This document shows, piece by piece, positions 1 to 10,784 of a stretch of 64,000 nt of DNA (position 1 is its first letter; the number at the start of each line of letters is the position of its first letter). The DNA is from Cryptomeria japonica. Lineage: Eukaryota > Streptophyta > Pinopsida > Cupressales > Cupressaceae. Both the position numbers and the translations under genes were made by a program. The notes beneath the pieces were generated by a model that was given only the letters and a program-made list of their open reading frames with translations, searched no databases and had not been told where the DNA came from. Where the stretch lies: contig NC_081415.1 of the NCBI RefSeq assembly GCF_030272615.1, positions 628,781,240 through 628,845,239 of the forward strand, read 5' to 3'.

Positions 1-459
1 TCTAGCTACAGGTGCAAATGTCTCATCATAATCAATTCCTTCCATTTGAGAATATCCTTTACAAAGAAATCTAGCCTTGTTTCTTACTCGATAGCCATCA
101 ACTTTAGCAATTTTGATAGTAGGATAACCTTCATTTAGAGTTTGCAATTTGTCCCACATAACCTTAGCTGATGATTTATTAGTTAATCCCATGATCTATT
201 GATCAGTAAATGCACAAAAGAGGGCTTCTCTAGCTCTGCAATCATTCTCAATGTTCTTATCCAAGTCTGTAGGAGTAAGATTGCCAAATGTCAAATCATA
301 AGGTGTATATCCTTTCTCAGTGATCTCCCAAATATCCTTGCCAAGACATCTAAGATGATTATTCGTTGAAATTTTCCATATCCCATAATTTGTTCCATCA
401 AGCTTAGGGATTTCTCTTATGAAAATAGTTGTCAGTGGATTATAAGTGTTAGTTACCAT
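1..459 (-). pseudogene. Copia gag fragment fused in frame to reverse transcriptase (partial at window edge)
   Basis: Read on the minus strand from an ATG at 459, this starts as a Copia gag of the UBN2/DUF4219 type: KLDGTNYGIWK lies near residues 20-30. One in-frame stop follows at about 194-196. The same frame then continues through gag text (KVMWDKLQTLNEG, IKIAKVDGYR) and, at about 86-92, passes directly into Copia reverse transcriptase text (NKARFLCKGYSQ, YDETFAPVAR) that runs off the window. Zinc knuckle, protease and integrase are missing between these points, so an internal deletion has joined gag to RT without shifting the frame. The PBS and 5' LTR sit immediately to the right, so the element reads right to left. 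It is a decayed or non-autonomous element. Confidence in both domain calls is high; whether the fusion was ever expressed is unknown. Confidence 0.85.
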
Positions 460-504
460 AGGATCTACCTCAAGTGGTTAAGCTTCTGCAAAATAGGGCC
501 AAAT

Positions 505-515
505 CTTTGATACCA
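505..515 (-). promoter_or_regulatory. Primer binding site, initiator tRNA-Met type
   Basis: The minus strand reads TGGTATCAAAG directly inside the LTR end. Plant Copia elements normally have TGGTATCAGAGC here, complementary to the 3' end of initiator tRNA-Met; this copy has a G-to-A change. It orients the element right to left. Confidence 0.8.
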
Positions 516-517
516 AT

Positions 518-1801
518 TATTAGGATAACCGGTGAAAAACTGAGAGGGGGGGTGAATCAGTTGTTAACAGATTATAACATTTAATCCACTTAATAACCTT
601 TAGCCAAATTAAGTACTGGTAAAGAACATATAGATTTTGGTAGGAACAAATACCGGTAAACAATGCAACTAAACAATTAAATAGATAATCAATGCAAAAC
701 AACCATACCACATAACACCATGATTTGTACATAGAAAACCTAGAAAGGGAAAAACCACAGTAGGAAGCTTACCCACAGTCAAATGATACTTCTATAGAAA
801 TTATGTGTTACAATGAGGGGCCTACACTTGTAGGAAGGTACATTGCCTAGAGCATACTGCTCATTACAAAAGAGTCTCACTGACTACAGAGAGGATACAA
901 CCATCTCAAGATAAATGGACAACAATCCAATAGAGTGAACTGCTAGAAATAACATCTATCATGTCTGATTACAGTCCCGATTAAGCTCAATGCTAGAGGA
1001 CTAAATCCTCTTTTGAATCCAATTTGATCACCAATCATTGACCAATTCCTCTTCCTGAATGATATTACAATATTCACACATTACATTCCTTGACCATGAC
1101 CTTTTCAATAACCATGATACTCTACAAAGAGTTTCTACCTGTTATTTATACAAACCCTAAGACCTAAACCAATTAGGTCAACCACCTAAAAGATATTATA
1201 ATAAGATCATTACATAAATCCATATTACAATGATATGCCATGTCGGCTTAAGACCAAAATAACAATAACAAATCCATAAAACATCTCGAAACATCCTGGT
1301 AACGTGTAGAGTATACATTAACATGATACCAGTCCATAACCTAGATAGGTACCAGACTTATTATGTGTCCAACACACCAAAGCAGTATCTTCAAGTAGTT
1401 GAAGCATGATCAAAGAACATCTTTAGCATCCTGAAATCCATGAAGAAGATGCACCAACACCAATTTTGCATCCTGTCAAGATTCCTGAGTGAAAGCTTTG
1501 TCGATAGAGCCTTAAACCAATGTCGGTAACGGTTTACCAGAATGTATGATAGCATATGATTACCAAGTCAATACCAACTGGCCAAGACATTCTAATGGAG
1601 AATATAACACATGAAATCAAACATACTTGACTGATCCAAACATGCTAGAAGTGTGCAACAGATAATCTCTTATGTCGGTAACACTAGATCTTCTACTGGT
1701 AACCAAAACCTGTGTGCCGATAAACAACCATACCAGCTAGTGTTGACATCAATAACAAAACATCAATGCAATACATAATCAATTCATCCATAATGCCAAC
1801 A
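518..1801 (-). mobile_element. Copia 5' LTR (about 1.28 kb)
   Basis: On the minus strand the LTR starts TGTTGGCATTA at 1801 and ends CTAATA at 518 (the family end is CTAACA), followed by the PBS. A TATA-like TATAAATA lies near 1144-1151 on the minus strand, with the usual CCCCCCCTCTCAG tract just inside the 3' end. U3 holds several ACCGGT/ACTGGT motifs. The partner 3' LTR would lie left of the window, so no target-site duplication could be tested. Short open frames inside it are not genes. Confidence 0.75.
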
Positions 1802-2608
1802 CATCCCTGGTTCATAGAAATCTTGCATCAACCAAAAACATTTTCCTTTCTGTTTGCAATTTCAGTTTTCTTTTTGTGTGTCTCGATTTGGCTCACTGGA
1901 TCCTGTGGAGTTAGATTCTACTTGAAGACTTTATCATCTTTCTTTCTTTCAAACCGCATCTCATTTGGATCACTTTCTGGCAAGATATCGCCACCGGTTT
2001 TTTATGACAACTTCTTGTTACCAGTTGTTCCTTTGTTACCAATTTCCTGAGACCAATTCTAGTGATCTATCGGAACCCATTCTGAAGCTTGTGGAGCCTT
2101 GAGCATTGATTTAGATGTTCCTTGGCATGTGGCCAACCTTTTCCTGTGATTTACATTTCATCCTTTGGATTTTTTGGAGGAATCTGTTGGTGGAGACCGA
2201 CCTTGTTTATTTTGCACATTAGGTCCTGTTCTTTGGATTTTTATCCCTTTGGGCCGACTGGATCCTTTGGATCAATATATATTTATAATCATGATTTAGA
2301 ATGTAATCAATTAGAATCAATCAGAGTATCAGATAGATAGACTGTGCCTAGAAGATAGACCTTTCGATTCAAGGTCCTAGTTGTGACCTATTATACTAGG
2401 CCTATGTGTCGATATGTTGTAACTCGGTTGTTACCAGTTGGATGTAATCAAGTTTCATGCAATAAAACTATATGTTCTATATTGCCTCCATCATATCTGT
2501 GTGTTTCCATTGTGTTTACTCTTCTTGACCAGTCTAGATTGATCTCCTTAAGGTCCCTCCTCACTGGTGACTGCTTCAAGTGGTTAAGCTCTTCTCTAAG
2601 GAACCAAA
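1802..2608 (-). mobile_element. 5' leader of a second minus-strand Copia element
   Basis: This stretch lies between the outer edge of the first LTR and a second PBS at 2609-2620, so it fits the untranslated leader (and perhaps the start of gag) of a different Copia into which the first element inserted. No conserved domain is visible. Plus-strand open frames at 1766-2050, 2122-2340 and 2383-2628 show no family signature and are treated as chance. Confidence 0.5.
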
Positions 2609-2620
2609 GCTTTGATACCA
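2609..2620 (-). promoter_or_regulatory. Second Copia primer binding site
   Basis: The minus strand reads TGGTATCAAAGC, complementary to initiator tRNA-Met apart from one G-to-A change. It is followed on the right by an LTR end with the CCCCCTCTCAG tract. Confidence 0.75.
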
Positions 2621-2624
2621 ATTT

Positions 2625-3061
2625 TTGAATATCCAAGCAACTGAGAGGGGGATTGAATTAGTTGATAACTTAAATCAATTTCTTAAATCCTTTCACTCAT
2701 TTGGAATAACCAATAGATTTAATTAGTGCAGATATAACATCAAATCTCTTACATAACATAAATTACACAGTGAAAAACCCAAGAAGGGAAAAAACAAGGA
2801 GAATGTTAGTTCTAAATATAAAACACTAGTTAAGGTGATTTTTACAAAGGGTGGCTCATTGAAAGAATGCTCACTATAGGTGGGATCATTGCCCAAAAAA
2901 AGGCTCACTGCTGAAAAAAGAAAGAAAGAAAAGAAGAATCCAACACTATAACACAATCTTCAAAACCAGACTAATTTCAGTGCCTCAACACCAATCACAC
3001 ACTTCACACATCAGCATAAAAAAAAAATCAGATCCTTCCTTCTCAATCTCACATATAATCA
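2625..3061 (-). mobile_element. Partial Copia LTR (3' part; right edge unresolved)
   Basis: The sequence shows the U5-type hallmarks seen in other Copia LTRs of this window: a CCCCCTCTCAG tract, a GGTTTTTC segment and a GCAGTGAGC segment, all on the minus strand. A TGTTGG on the minus strand near 2944 could be the LTR start, but a 320-bp LTR would be unusually short here, so U3 may extend further right or be truncated. The right boundary is a guess. Confidence 0.5.
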
Positions 3062-3527
3062 ATAACCATGCCACACATTTTCCATGCTAAAAAAACAAAT
3101 CATCCTCATATAAATATTATCTTCTGAGAAGCATAATCTTCCAAGTTTTCCAAGACATGGATCTAAAATAGGTCAACACTAAAAATTTCAGTGGTGGGAA
3201 GGAATGAGAAGTAGACAATACCACAATACACATAAATGGTTAGATCAAATATGTTACATCCATTACAAATTATAGACCCAAATCATGACTCACATAACCA
3301 TGCCACACATTTTCCATGCTAAAAAAATTAAATAATCCTCATATAAATACTGTCTTCCGAGAAGAATAATCTTCCAAGTTTTCCAAGACATGGATCTAAA
3401 ATAGGTCAACACTAAAAATTTTTGTGGTGGGAAGGAATGAGAAGTAGACCATACCACAACACACATAAATGGTTAGATCAAATCTGTTACATCCATTACA
3501 AATTATAGACCCAAATAATGAATCACA
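3062..3527. repeat. Tandem direct duplication, 232-bp period
   Basis: Two adjacent units (3062-3293 and 3294-3527) share nearly the whole sequence. Both start ATAACCATGCCACACATT and both end near GACCCAAAT. Differences are scattered substitutions and a small indel in an A-run. No coding frame is shared. It lies between a Copia LTR and a Gypsy LTR and may be an LTR-internal duplication. Confidence 0.9.
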
Positions 3528-5269
3528 CAATACAACAATGTTACTACACATCCTTGAATTCCAAACTTAATCCAAACCCAAAAACCATTGCCCAATGCAA
3601 CATAAATGGAAATGAGACCAATATATACATGAATATAATCGATCAACACCATATCTGTGATGACTGAAAATAGAATCAAGTAAACTATGACCTAATCTCA
3701 CTCTCATGCACAAATTGGAAAATGAAAGAGCTTAAGGAGATGATTCACTTTGACTACTTCTTGAAAGAGAAAGTCAAGGAATATCTTTAGGGTTTCTATT
3801 CCTTTGCTACTATGAAGAGGAGATGTGCAAAATGCAATGAAATGATCAACTAGGCTAGAGAGATGACAAAAGATGTGAATATAAACTAAAAACCCAAAAA
3901 CTTGAAGATCTGAAACTGAGAGATTGAGTACAGAGTAGGAAAAGGAACTCAAATGTGCACTTGTCACTAAAATTTGAGACTGATTGAGAAGGACTAGGGT
4001 ACCACACCCTAGTCTCTGATACTGTAGGGAGCTATTCTTCAGGAATCTAGATCTTGAATCTGTATAATATTGAACTGCCATAGGAAGATGAAAAACACAG
4101 AGGACCAGGGCACCATGCCCTAGTCTCAGAAAATTGAGATATGCCTTTGATCTTGAGTCTGCACCTATGTGCTTCACTGGTTAAGAATGTTGTGCATTCG
4201 TCGGGTTTCTGTACCTACACCTACAACTTGAAAAATGGTGTCTAGGTGGCTATATAGTGTTTTTCCTTAGTCAAATCCCTTGTTTTGGTGATTTCCACCT
4301 CTAGAAATAGTCGATAATGTACTGAAAATGTGTGTGCAAGATCCTAAATGAACAAGAAATTAAATCTAGAGTTCTAGCCTATGCTTGGAGAATAAACCCT
4401 AAATAAGTGTAAATGTAAATGTAAATGCTTCAAATCGAAAATGCAATAATGGATCTAAAGCATGAATGCAAATCTAAAAATGAATGTTATGAATCTCATA
4501 TAAAGACATGAAAATAACATGAAACAATACCAAACCCTAAGGGAGAGGTACAAGCCAATTAATAGTCAGTGATCTCCTATTATTCTTTAATATCTTCAAA
4601 TCTTCAATTGATGATGACAAATGTTGATGCAAAATTGATAGATGCTTGATTTGTTGGTTGAGGACTCAGCATAACCTGTACTTTCACTTCATAAGAGGCT
4701 CCTTCAAAATTGCTAGATGGATCCTTCAAATGAGGAGAGGAAAGGATATATGTATGAAACCCTAACTTTGTTTTTGATCATAGGTCGACCAAGAATCAAT
4801 ATAATTTTGCAATCCTTTGGATTTAAAAATAAAAATACTACCAAGACATGCTCCCAAAATTTTGGGGAGAAAAAGTAGGGACCAAGAGGCATCACCTCGG
4901 TTCGACCAACATTTTCTAAAATTTTTAGGGAAGCAAGGTATTGTGATTCTAAAGTCAATCCCAGAAGGATGCGACGATTCAAGGTGTTTAGATATGCGAA
5001 ATTGGGCCTTGAAGGTCAAAATAAGACATAATTATGGATTTTGATGAATTAATTAATTTAAAGAATAAATTAAAAAGGGGCACACTTATGGTTAAGGGCC
5101 CAATTTTATGATGTATGGAGGTATAAAAGAAGACTTTATATTTAATTAAATTAATTAATTAAATGCTTATAGATAATTTAAAATGCAAGATACAACACAC
5201 TAAGGTGGGTGCTAAGCTAAGCATGGAATTGTACCACCCAATTAAGGGTGTACAATTTACGATGCTACA
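3528..5269 (-). mobile_element. Gypsy 3' LTR (left edge uncertain)
   Basis: On the minus strand the LTR starts TGTAGCATCG at 5269, directly after a purine tract (5270-5284). A TATA-like ACTATATAG lies at about 4250-4258 on the minus strand. The 3' end of the LTR to the left could not be fixed. The open frames at 4713-5044 on both strands and at 5163-5477 lack domains. Confidence 0.6.
3992..4125. repeat. Pair of short inverted repeats (9-bp stems, 5-nt loops)
   Basis: At 3992-4014 the sequence GACTAGGGT-accac-ACCCTAGTC is a perfect 9-bp inverted repeat. At 4103-4125 GACCAGGGC-accat-GCCCTAGTC is the same design with one mismatch. They lie 111 bp apart inside a Gypsy LTR region and probably descend from one repeated unit. 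An open frame across them (3704-4177, minus) has no recognizable domain. Confidence 0.7.
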
Positions 5270-5284
5270 TTTAGCCCCCACTTT
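5270..5284 (-). promoter_or_regulatory. Gypsy polypurine tract
   Basis: The minus strand reads AAAGTGGGGGCTAAA immediately before the TGTAG LTR start, the expected plus-strand primer position for an LTR retrotransposon. Confidence 0.75.
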
Positions 5285-6471
5285 ATCATCATATGACACT
5301 AGTTGCATATGTAAGTTAAAGTATAGAAAAGTAAACATTTATGAAAAAGGATATATCCATAAGATGTCAGATGTAGCCCCCAGCGGTATTTGCAGTACAT
5401 TGTTAGGAACCTCACCATACAAAACCACATTGTTAGATAAAATCACAAAATCACCTAAATGCTTACTAGGGAAGTGATGAAATTCAAGGGTAGCTATATG
5501 CACCCCCATGTTTCTATTTGCTAATTAGTGAGTTGAAAAAGGGTATCATGTTTACCACATCGAATTGTGAAGGAAAATTGATGACAAATACTCACAGTAA
5601 GGTTGATGCAAGATAAAAAATAATGGAGAATCATTTGGTAAGAAACAAAACTAAAACACAATTGCAACACAACCAAGAGTGTGAGGATTGGATCTCTCTA
5701 ACACAAGATGAAATTTTAAGCAGAAAATGCACAATTAGGGTTTGGAAAAAATTACCTTTAAAATTGTGAAAAAGGAGGAAGAGATCATTATCCAAAGAAA
5801 TCCACCTTCGAGAATAGAGGAGATCTTTGATAAGGATAATATCTTGGAGGAGAGGAGAAGGAAAATAAGAATGCACACCTTCTCCAATATGTATAAAAAG
5901 TGGATTCTTAGAAAAGGATTGCACACTTTTACTAAGGAGAGCTTGTTCATGAAAGATGTATTATTTCAAACAATGAATAGGACCTAGATAAGGAAGACAC
6001 ATATTCTATGCAAGAAATGACATCAAATGAAAAATACAACTCAACAAAGGAAAAGGTGAATCATGTATAAAACAAACACTCTTCTAAAAGAAGGAACACG
6101 ATCTTTATCAAGGATAAGCATGTTCACAACATAGAAATGTTCATTATAAAATATACTACTCAATAAAGAAATGAATTTCATAAATGATTATAGACTTCCA
6201 ACACCAAGGAAGAGGTCCTACTTAAGGATATGTACTTAAGATATTTATTAGGAATACTTGTTCCAATATGAGAGAGGGAATTCCAAATAGGAATATAAGC
6301 CTCTACAATCAACAAGTGATCCTTATAGAAGACACTTCTTCACAAAGGGGAAAGTTTTAATCTTAAGGAGATATGTTTGAAATCACTCTCGCCCCCATAC
6401 ACAGAGACAATAGATGAGACACAAATAGGATATTTGTAAGGAAGTTAAGTAGCAGAACAACTATTGGAGAT
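5285..6471 (-). mobile_element. 3' interior of the minus-strand Gypsy, no recognizable gene
   Basis: This is the non-coding region upstream of the PPT in the minus-strand Gypsy. It ends at the LTR start of the Copia inserted at 6472. No pol motif appears in any frame; the 80-97 aa frames at 5631-5987 overlap on both strands and look like chance. A second TGTAGCCCCCAG-like block near 5368 resembles the PPT region. Confidence 0.45.
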
Positions 6472-7222
6472 TGTTGGACATTGTTGCTACTAGGATATGT
6501 TTATTATTATTGATGTCAACATATTCCAGTGATTTGCTCCAATATTTGCAGATTGGGAAGATCTTATGATCTGATTTGTAGTTTTGTTTTTTTGATCATT
6601 GTTTTGTAGAGTTTAGTATTTCCTCCAGTATATTATGGTGTGATCAGGTCTTTGTTGGCATTATGTGAACCGGTATAAGGACATAATGATATTGTATGTT
6701 GTCATTGATGTCAATATATGATATGAAGTGAACCGGCATATGTGATATGTGAGAAGAGAGAACTGACATATGTGTGAACCGATATATATGCCAAAGTGAA
6801 GCGGTATATTTGTTCAAGGTGAACCAGCATGTAGTTATGGGAATCGGCACATGAAAGAATTGTATGACTACCAGTTGGTAGGTAGTTTCCACTTCAGGAT
6901 TTCTGGTTGGACTACCTCAAGCCTGTGTGACTCAATCAGTGATCTTTGTGTGATGAGTTAGCAGTATAATGGAGAATAGTTCATGTTGCCACGTAAGCCC
7001 TATGCGCGTGAAGGATCTTGCATGAAGAAGACTATCCCTATCTACCTTGGGAATGTGGGAAGTTTGTTAAACGGTGATAACGCGTGATGGGTTATCAGCC
7101 GCCATGAAATCGGTGGATAATGGATGATGGAGAATGTCTTGAGATCGATTCAAGATTGTTGCATTTAATGCAGTATGATTCAACGGTCAGGATTGAATCA
7201 TTTGAATTGCGTAACCTAACAG

Positions 7223-7240
7223 GTTTAGGGTTTAGGGTTT
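7223..7240 (+). repeat. Telomere-like (TTTAGGG) repeats inside solo LTR L1
   Basis: The sequence TTTAGGGTTTAGGGTTT contains two full plant telomere units and part of a third. The same block is at about 13247-13264 in L2. It lies roughly 20-30 bases upstream of CCTATAAGG, in the promoter part of the LTR. Confidence 0.85.
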
Positions 7241-7479
7241 TTGCTACCAACCTGTCTGTTTCCTATAAGGTCGATGTTGTGTTTCTTTCTAAAGTTGTTG
7301 GCAAAAGTTGTATGTGTGTATCTAAGGGAAGTGATACATGATTCTTGCCAGACCAAAGGAGAGAAGAGATACTTGCAAAGTGAATGTGCAGAAGGTGAAG
7401 AGGAGCCAGAATGGATCTACATTAGCATTGAGTGCTGTTACCAGATCATTGTAATTCTTGTTGATCTTTAACCACTTCA

Positions 7480-7760
7480 ACAGTTGTGAAATCCCTTAAC
7501 AGGGTATCCTTAATCGGCTTGATACAAATCCTTTAACAGGGTAACTTGAAGTTATTGAGTTCTGGGAAGCTATAGAGCTCTGGAGATCCGTTAGCTATTG
7601 AGTTCTTGAAATCCTCTAACAAGGTAACCCTAACCGGGTTCAACCCTTAACCGAGTGATCCCTAACAGGATCGGTTCCTAGTAGAACCTATTGTAATGTC
7701 TTTAACCGGACAAGGCTCCTAATAGAGTGGACTTCTAAAGAGTTCAAAAAGTATCTTGTG
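7480..7760 (+). repeat. Degenerate ladder of CTTAACMGGGT-type motifs in the LTR
   Basis: Short motifs such as CCTTAACAGGGT, CTCTAACAAGGTA, CCTAACCGGGT, CTTAACCGAGT and TTTAACCGGAC recur every 20-45 bases. L2 has the same block at about 13515-13750, and LTRs of E3 show related TGACCCGGTTAAGGG text at about 46526 and 52595 on the opposite strand. Function is unknown; it lies downstream of the TATA-like site. Confidence 0.6.
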
Positions 7761-9263
7761 GGTATTCATCCCCATTGTGGTTTTTCCCAGTTGGGTTTCC
7801 ACGTGAAAAATATGTGTGTCATGTGTGATGCTTTTATCTTGTGATGCTTTGTTATTACTTGTTAAGCATATGATGGTTCTATGTTTTATGCCTATCTATA
7901 AAATATATTGAACTAACTATTGTGAAGATCTGATGATAGTTTACCTGTTCATGCATGAGGGTGTAATGGTACTATAGTATTGAGCTAAGAGGAAAGCTAA
8001 GTGAGTAATCTGTTTATGATTGTTTTAGTTGTTTTGGGTCTTACCGATTGCACTCTGTTTCAACCAGTGTCACTATTTGCTAGTCATTTGGAGTATTTGT
8101 TGTCAAACTGGTTTTGGACTATATTTTGGCATGTACTGATTCACCCCCCCCTCTTAGTATCGGTTTGGTACTATTCATTCATCATTGAGTTATCAGTCTT
8201 GTGCTGATTTTTTGGGATATTGTTTGCGATGGTCTTGTGTATCTTTATTTCAGATGGAACATGATTTGGTCCTCTACAAGTTATATTTCTTTGTGATAGT
8301 TGTTGATTGGTTGTGTTCTTGAGCTTTCAGACGTTGACAGTTGAAGATTTGATAAGTGGTGTTGGTGAAACTATTGCTGATGATTCTAATTTGTTTGATG
8401 GTGTTTACTAATTATGTCCTATTTGATTTGATGATCTGCATTGATCGTTGTGATATTTTTTGGTGGTTTTCATGAACCGGTGATGTTCTTCGTGCTATGT
8501 GGTATTTCTGGTGGTGTAGTGTGTTGCAGTTGTTCTTGGTGTGATTTTTGATGGTGTTGAGCATTTGGGAATTTTAATTAGGTCCATGTTATGACATGCA
8601 AATCATCATATTGGTCCAGTGGTTGATATTTGAATCGTGTGATGTAATGTTGTAATTGTGAGTTGAGGGTTTATTCGACCTTGTTGTCAAGGTTGATGAT
8701 TTGTATATATAGGTGATATTGTCATATAATTTAGGTGTCAATATTGTGTCTGCAATATCAAAGAGTGGTGTATGTGTGATCAAGTGATTCATCCTTCGAC
8801 ATTGTGATTGAGGAGAGATTGGTGGTGTTGAGAAAACATTTGTGCTTAACTCAAACTGTAATCAGGCATTTGGAGATGCTCTTCTTTCAATTAATTTCTT
8901 CCAAATTGTAGTCCAAATTTTATTGTAAGTCACTGAGACTTCCCTGAGGGTTGTTGCCTCGTGGGTCATTGTATTTGAGCAGTGAGCTCTAAGTAGTGTT
9001 CCTAAATGCATGTGCATTCTCCATTGTAATATTTTCACATACTACTGCAAAGTATCATCTTACTGTGGGTAGGTTCCCACCATGGTTTTTCCCTTAACCA
9101 GGTTTTCCACATCAAAATCTTGGTGTTGTGTGTTGTGCTTTCAAATTGCTTATCTTTACCATTGTTGCTATTTATCATATTTGTTTTGTGGTTAAGTTAG
9201 TTGATCCGATAAAGATTGATTCAACCCCCCTCTTAGTCTTTCTTCTTTGTTGCTACCAACAAT

Positions 9264-9276
9264 TAGTATCAGAGCT
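9264..9276 (+). promoter_or_regulatory. Primer binding site of Copia E1
   Basis: TTAGTATCAGAGC follows the LTR end by two bases. It differs from TGGTATCAGAGC at the first positions, probably by later mutation. Confidence 0.75.
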
Positions 9277-9317
9277 AGATCCTCTGGAAGAAACTTGACT
9301 ACTTGAGGAGATCCGGG

Positions 9318-10436
9318 ATGGCAATTATAGGTGTTATCTTTAAGAAGGACAATCTGAGATTTTATGGAAGTAACTATGCTATATGGAAGAACCAGATGGA
9401 GGTGCACTTGAAATGTCTTAGAGAATATTACTGGAAGATTACAAAGAATGTCTTTTCTTTTCCTCAGAATAGACCAGTTACTGCTGATGAGATCAAGGAA
9501 GCTAAACATAATATTAGAGTGAAGGAAGTATTTCTTAGAACCTTGACTGATTCTGAGATGACAAATGTAATGGGACTTTAGATTGCACATGAGATTTGGG
9601 AGCAGCTTGAAATCCTATATGAAGGAGACAAACAAGTGAAAGTTTATAAGTTACAAAGGTTGAAAGGAAAGTATGAGATGTTGGAGATGAGAGAAGATGA
9701 GAACATACACTCCTTCATGGCTAAAGTAAATGATCTTGTCCTAGGTATCAGATGTGTTAGTGGAACCCTTAAAGAAGATGAAATGGTTGCTAAGGTGTTG
9801 AAATCTTTACCTCCTACTTATAAACATAAGCTTGCTACTATTGTTGAGATCCAAAGTGTGCCTACAGTGACAAGAGATATGCTGGTTGGAAAGATTGTTG
9901 CATTTGAGCTGAGAAAATTTGGAGAATCACATAGAAAGTTTGAGACACCATTTAGAGCATCAACATCTGTATCCATAGAGTAGATGTATGATCCTAATGA
10001 GTGTATAATATCTAGATATGAAGGAGAGAAGAGAGATGGAAGAGAAAGAAAGAGAGTTGGATGAGCTTGAAGCATTGATTGCCCAAAGATTGCCTAAATG
10101 AGCTGGTAAGTATGATGGAAAATTGCCTCTGAAATGTTTCTCTTGCAATAAGATAGGATATTTTGCTTCTAGATGCCCGAATAGAATGACCAAGTATGAA
10201 AAGCATGATAAGTTTGATAATCATGAGAAATATGATAAACCTTACAAATCTAACTGCAAGTATAGGAATCAAAAGAACTGTTATTATATTGTTGATGAAG
10301 GTGTTATAGATGAAGAATGAGAAGGAGATGAAGTTGTATTTCTTTCCATTAAGGAAGATGGACCTACACTTGTTGATTCCACTAGCTGTATTGTTGAGTA
10401 GCAAGCTTTAGCTACTAAAGTTGAAGAGAAAGATGA
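9318..10436 (+). pseudogene. Copia E1 gag with degenerate zinc knuckle
   Basis: The frame opens at ATG 9318 (MAIIGVIFKKDNL). The UBN2-type gag core is visible as YGSNYAIWKNQMEVHL, then after an in-frame TAG at 9579-9581 as EIWEQLEILYEGD and EMREDENIHSFMAKVNDLV. The nucleocapsid zinc knuckle at about 10135-10176 reads CFSCNKIGYFASRC; the third ligand is Tyr where His is expected (one C-to-T change), so zinc binding is probably lost. A frameshift falls between about 9980 and 10120. In the intact family this protein packages element RNA into cytoplasmic particles. It is followed by protease and integrase on the same strand. Confidence 0.85.
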
Positions 10437-10437
10437 A

Positions 10438-10784
10438 TGGGTGATTGACAATGGTTGTTCACATCATATGACCATTGATAAAAGAAGATTTGTGAGTATG
10501 AAAAGATATGATGGTGGAATAGTAAGATTTGGAGATGACAAAGCCTATGTGATCCGTGGGAGAGGTTCTATTTCTTTTGATAGTAAGCATAATACTCATG
10601 ATATTTTGTATGTTGAAGGTTTGAAGCATAATATTTTGAGTGTTGGACAAATAGTTGATAAAGGTTATGATCTACAATTCAAGAATGGAAAATTCAATAT
10701 CCTAAATGCCTCTGGTATAGAGTTTGCATCTAGAACTAAGACTGAAGGTAACATTTTTCACTTGAATGTCGATGAGAAAAGTTT
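10438..10784 (+). pseudogene. Copia E1 protease domain
   Basis: The aspartic protease of the Copia polyprotein is recognizable from WVIDNGCSHHM, where the family has D-S-G; Ser is replaced by Asn through one G-to-A change, which should damage the active site. Downstream ILYVEGLKHNILSVGQ is the standard end of the Copia protease. The frame shifts again near 10785, where the pre-integrase region begins. In a working element this enzyme cleaves Gag-Pol. Confidence 0.85.

Larger units (their letters stand above)
6653..8195 (+). mobile_element. Solo Copia LTR L1 with target-site duplication GTCTT
   Basis: A complete LTR starts TGTTGGCATTATG at 6653 and ends TTATCA at 8195, flanked by GTCTT at 6648-6652 and 8196-8200. 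No internal sequence is present, so this is a solo LTR left by recombination between the two LTRs of an element that inserted into E1's 5' LTR. It has a CCTATAAGG TATA-like site near 7262 and the CCCCCCCTCTTAG tract near 8144-8157. Homologous to L2 at 12567-14171. Confidence 0.92.
6472..9261 (+). mobile_element. Copia E1 5' LTR, interrupted by a nested solo LTR
   Basis: The LTR starts TGTTGGACATTG at 6472 and ends CTACCAACA at 9261, followed by a PBS. Removing the nested solo LTR and its duplication (6653-8200) leaves about 1.24 kb, a normal Copia LTR length for this window. The CCCCCCTCTTAG tract near 9224-9238 marks the U5 end. E1 has no 3' LTR in the window because its pol is cut at 12240. 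Confidence 0.8.

Noticed and set aside
3704-4177. 157-aa minus-strand ORF
   Set aside because: No domain, lies in Gypsy LTR sequence and spans two inverted repeats; composition fits chance.
4713-5044. Overlapping ORFs on both strands
   Set aside because: Mutually antisense, no motif, inside the U3 of an LTR.
5631-5987. Three overlapping 70-97 aa ORFs
   Set aside because: Shadows of each other in AT/purine-rich interior sequence, no family signature.
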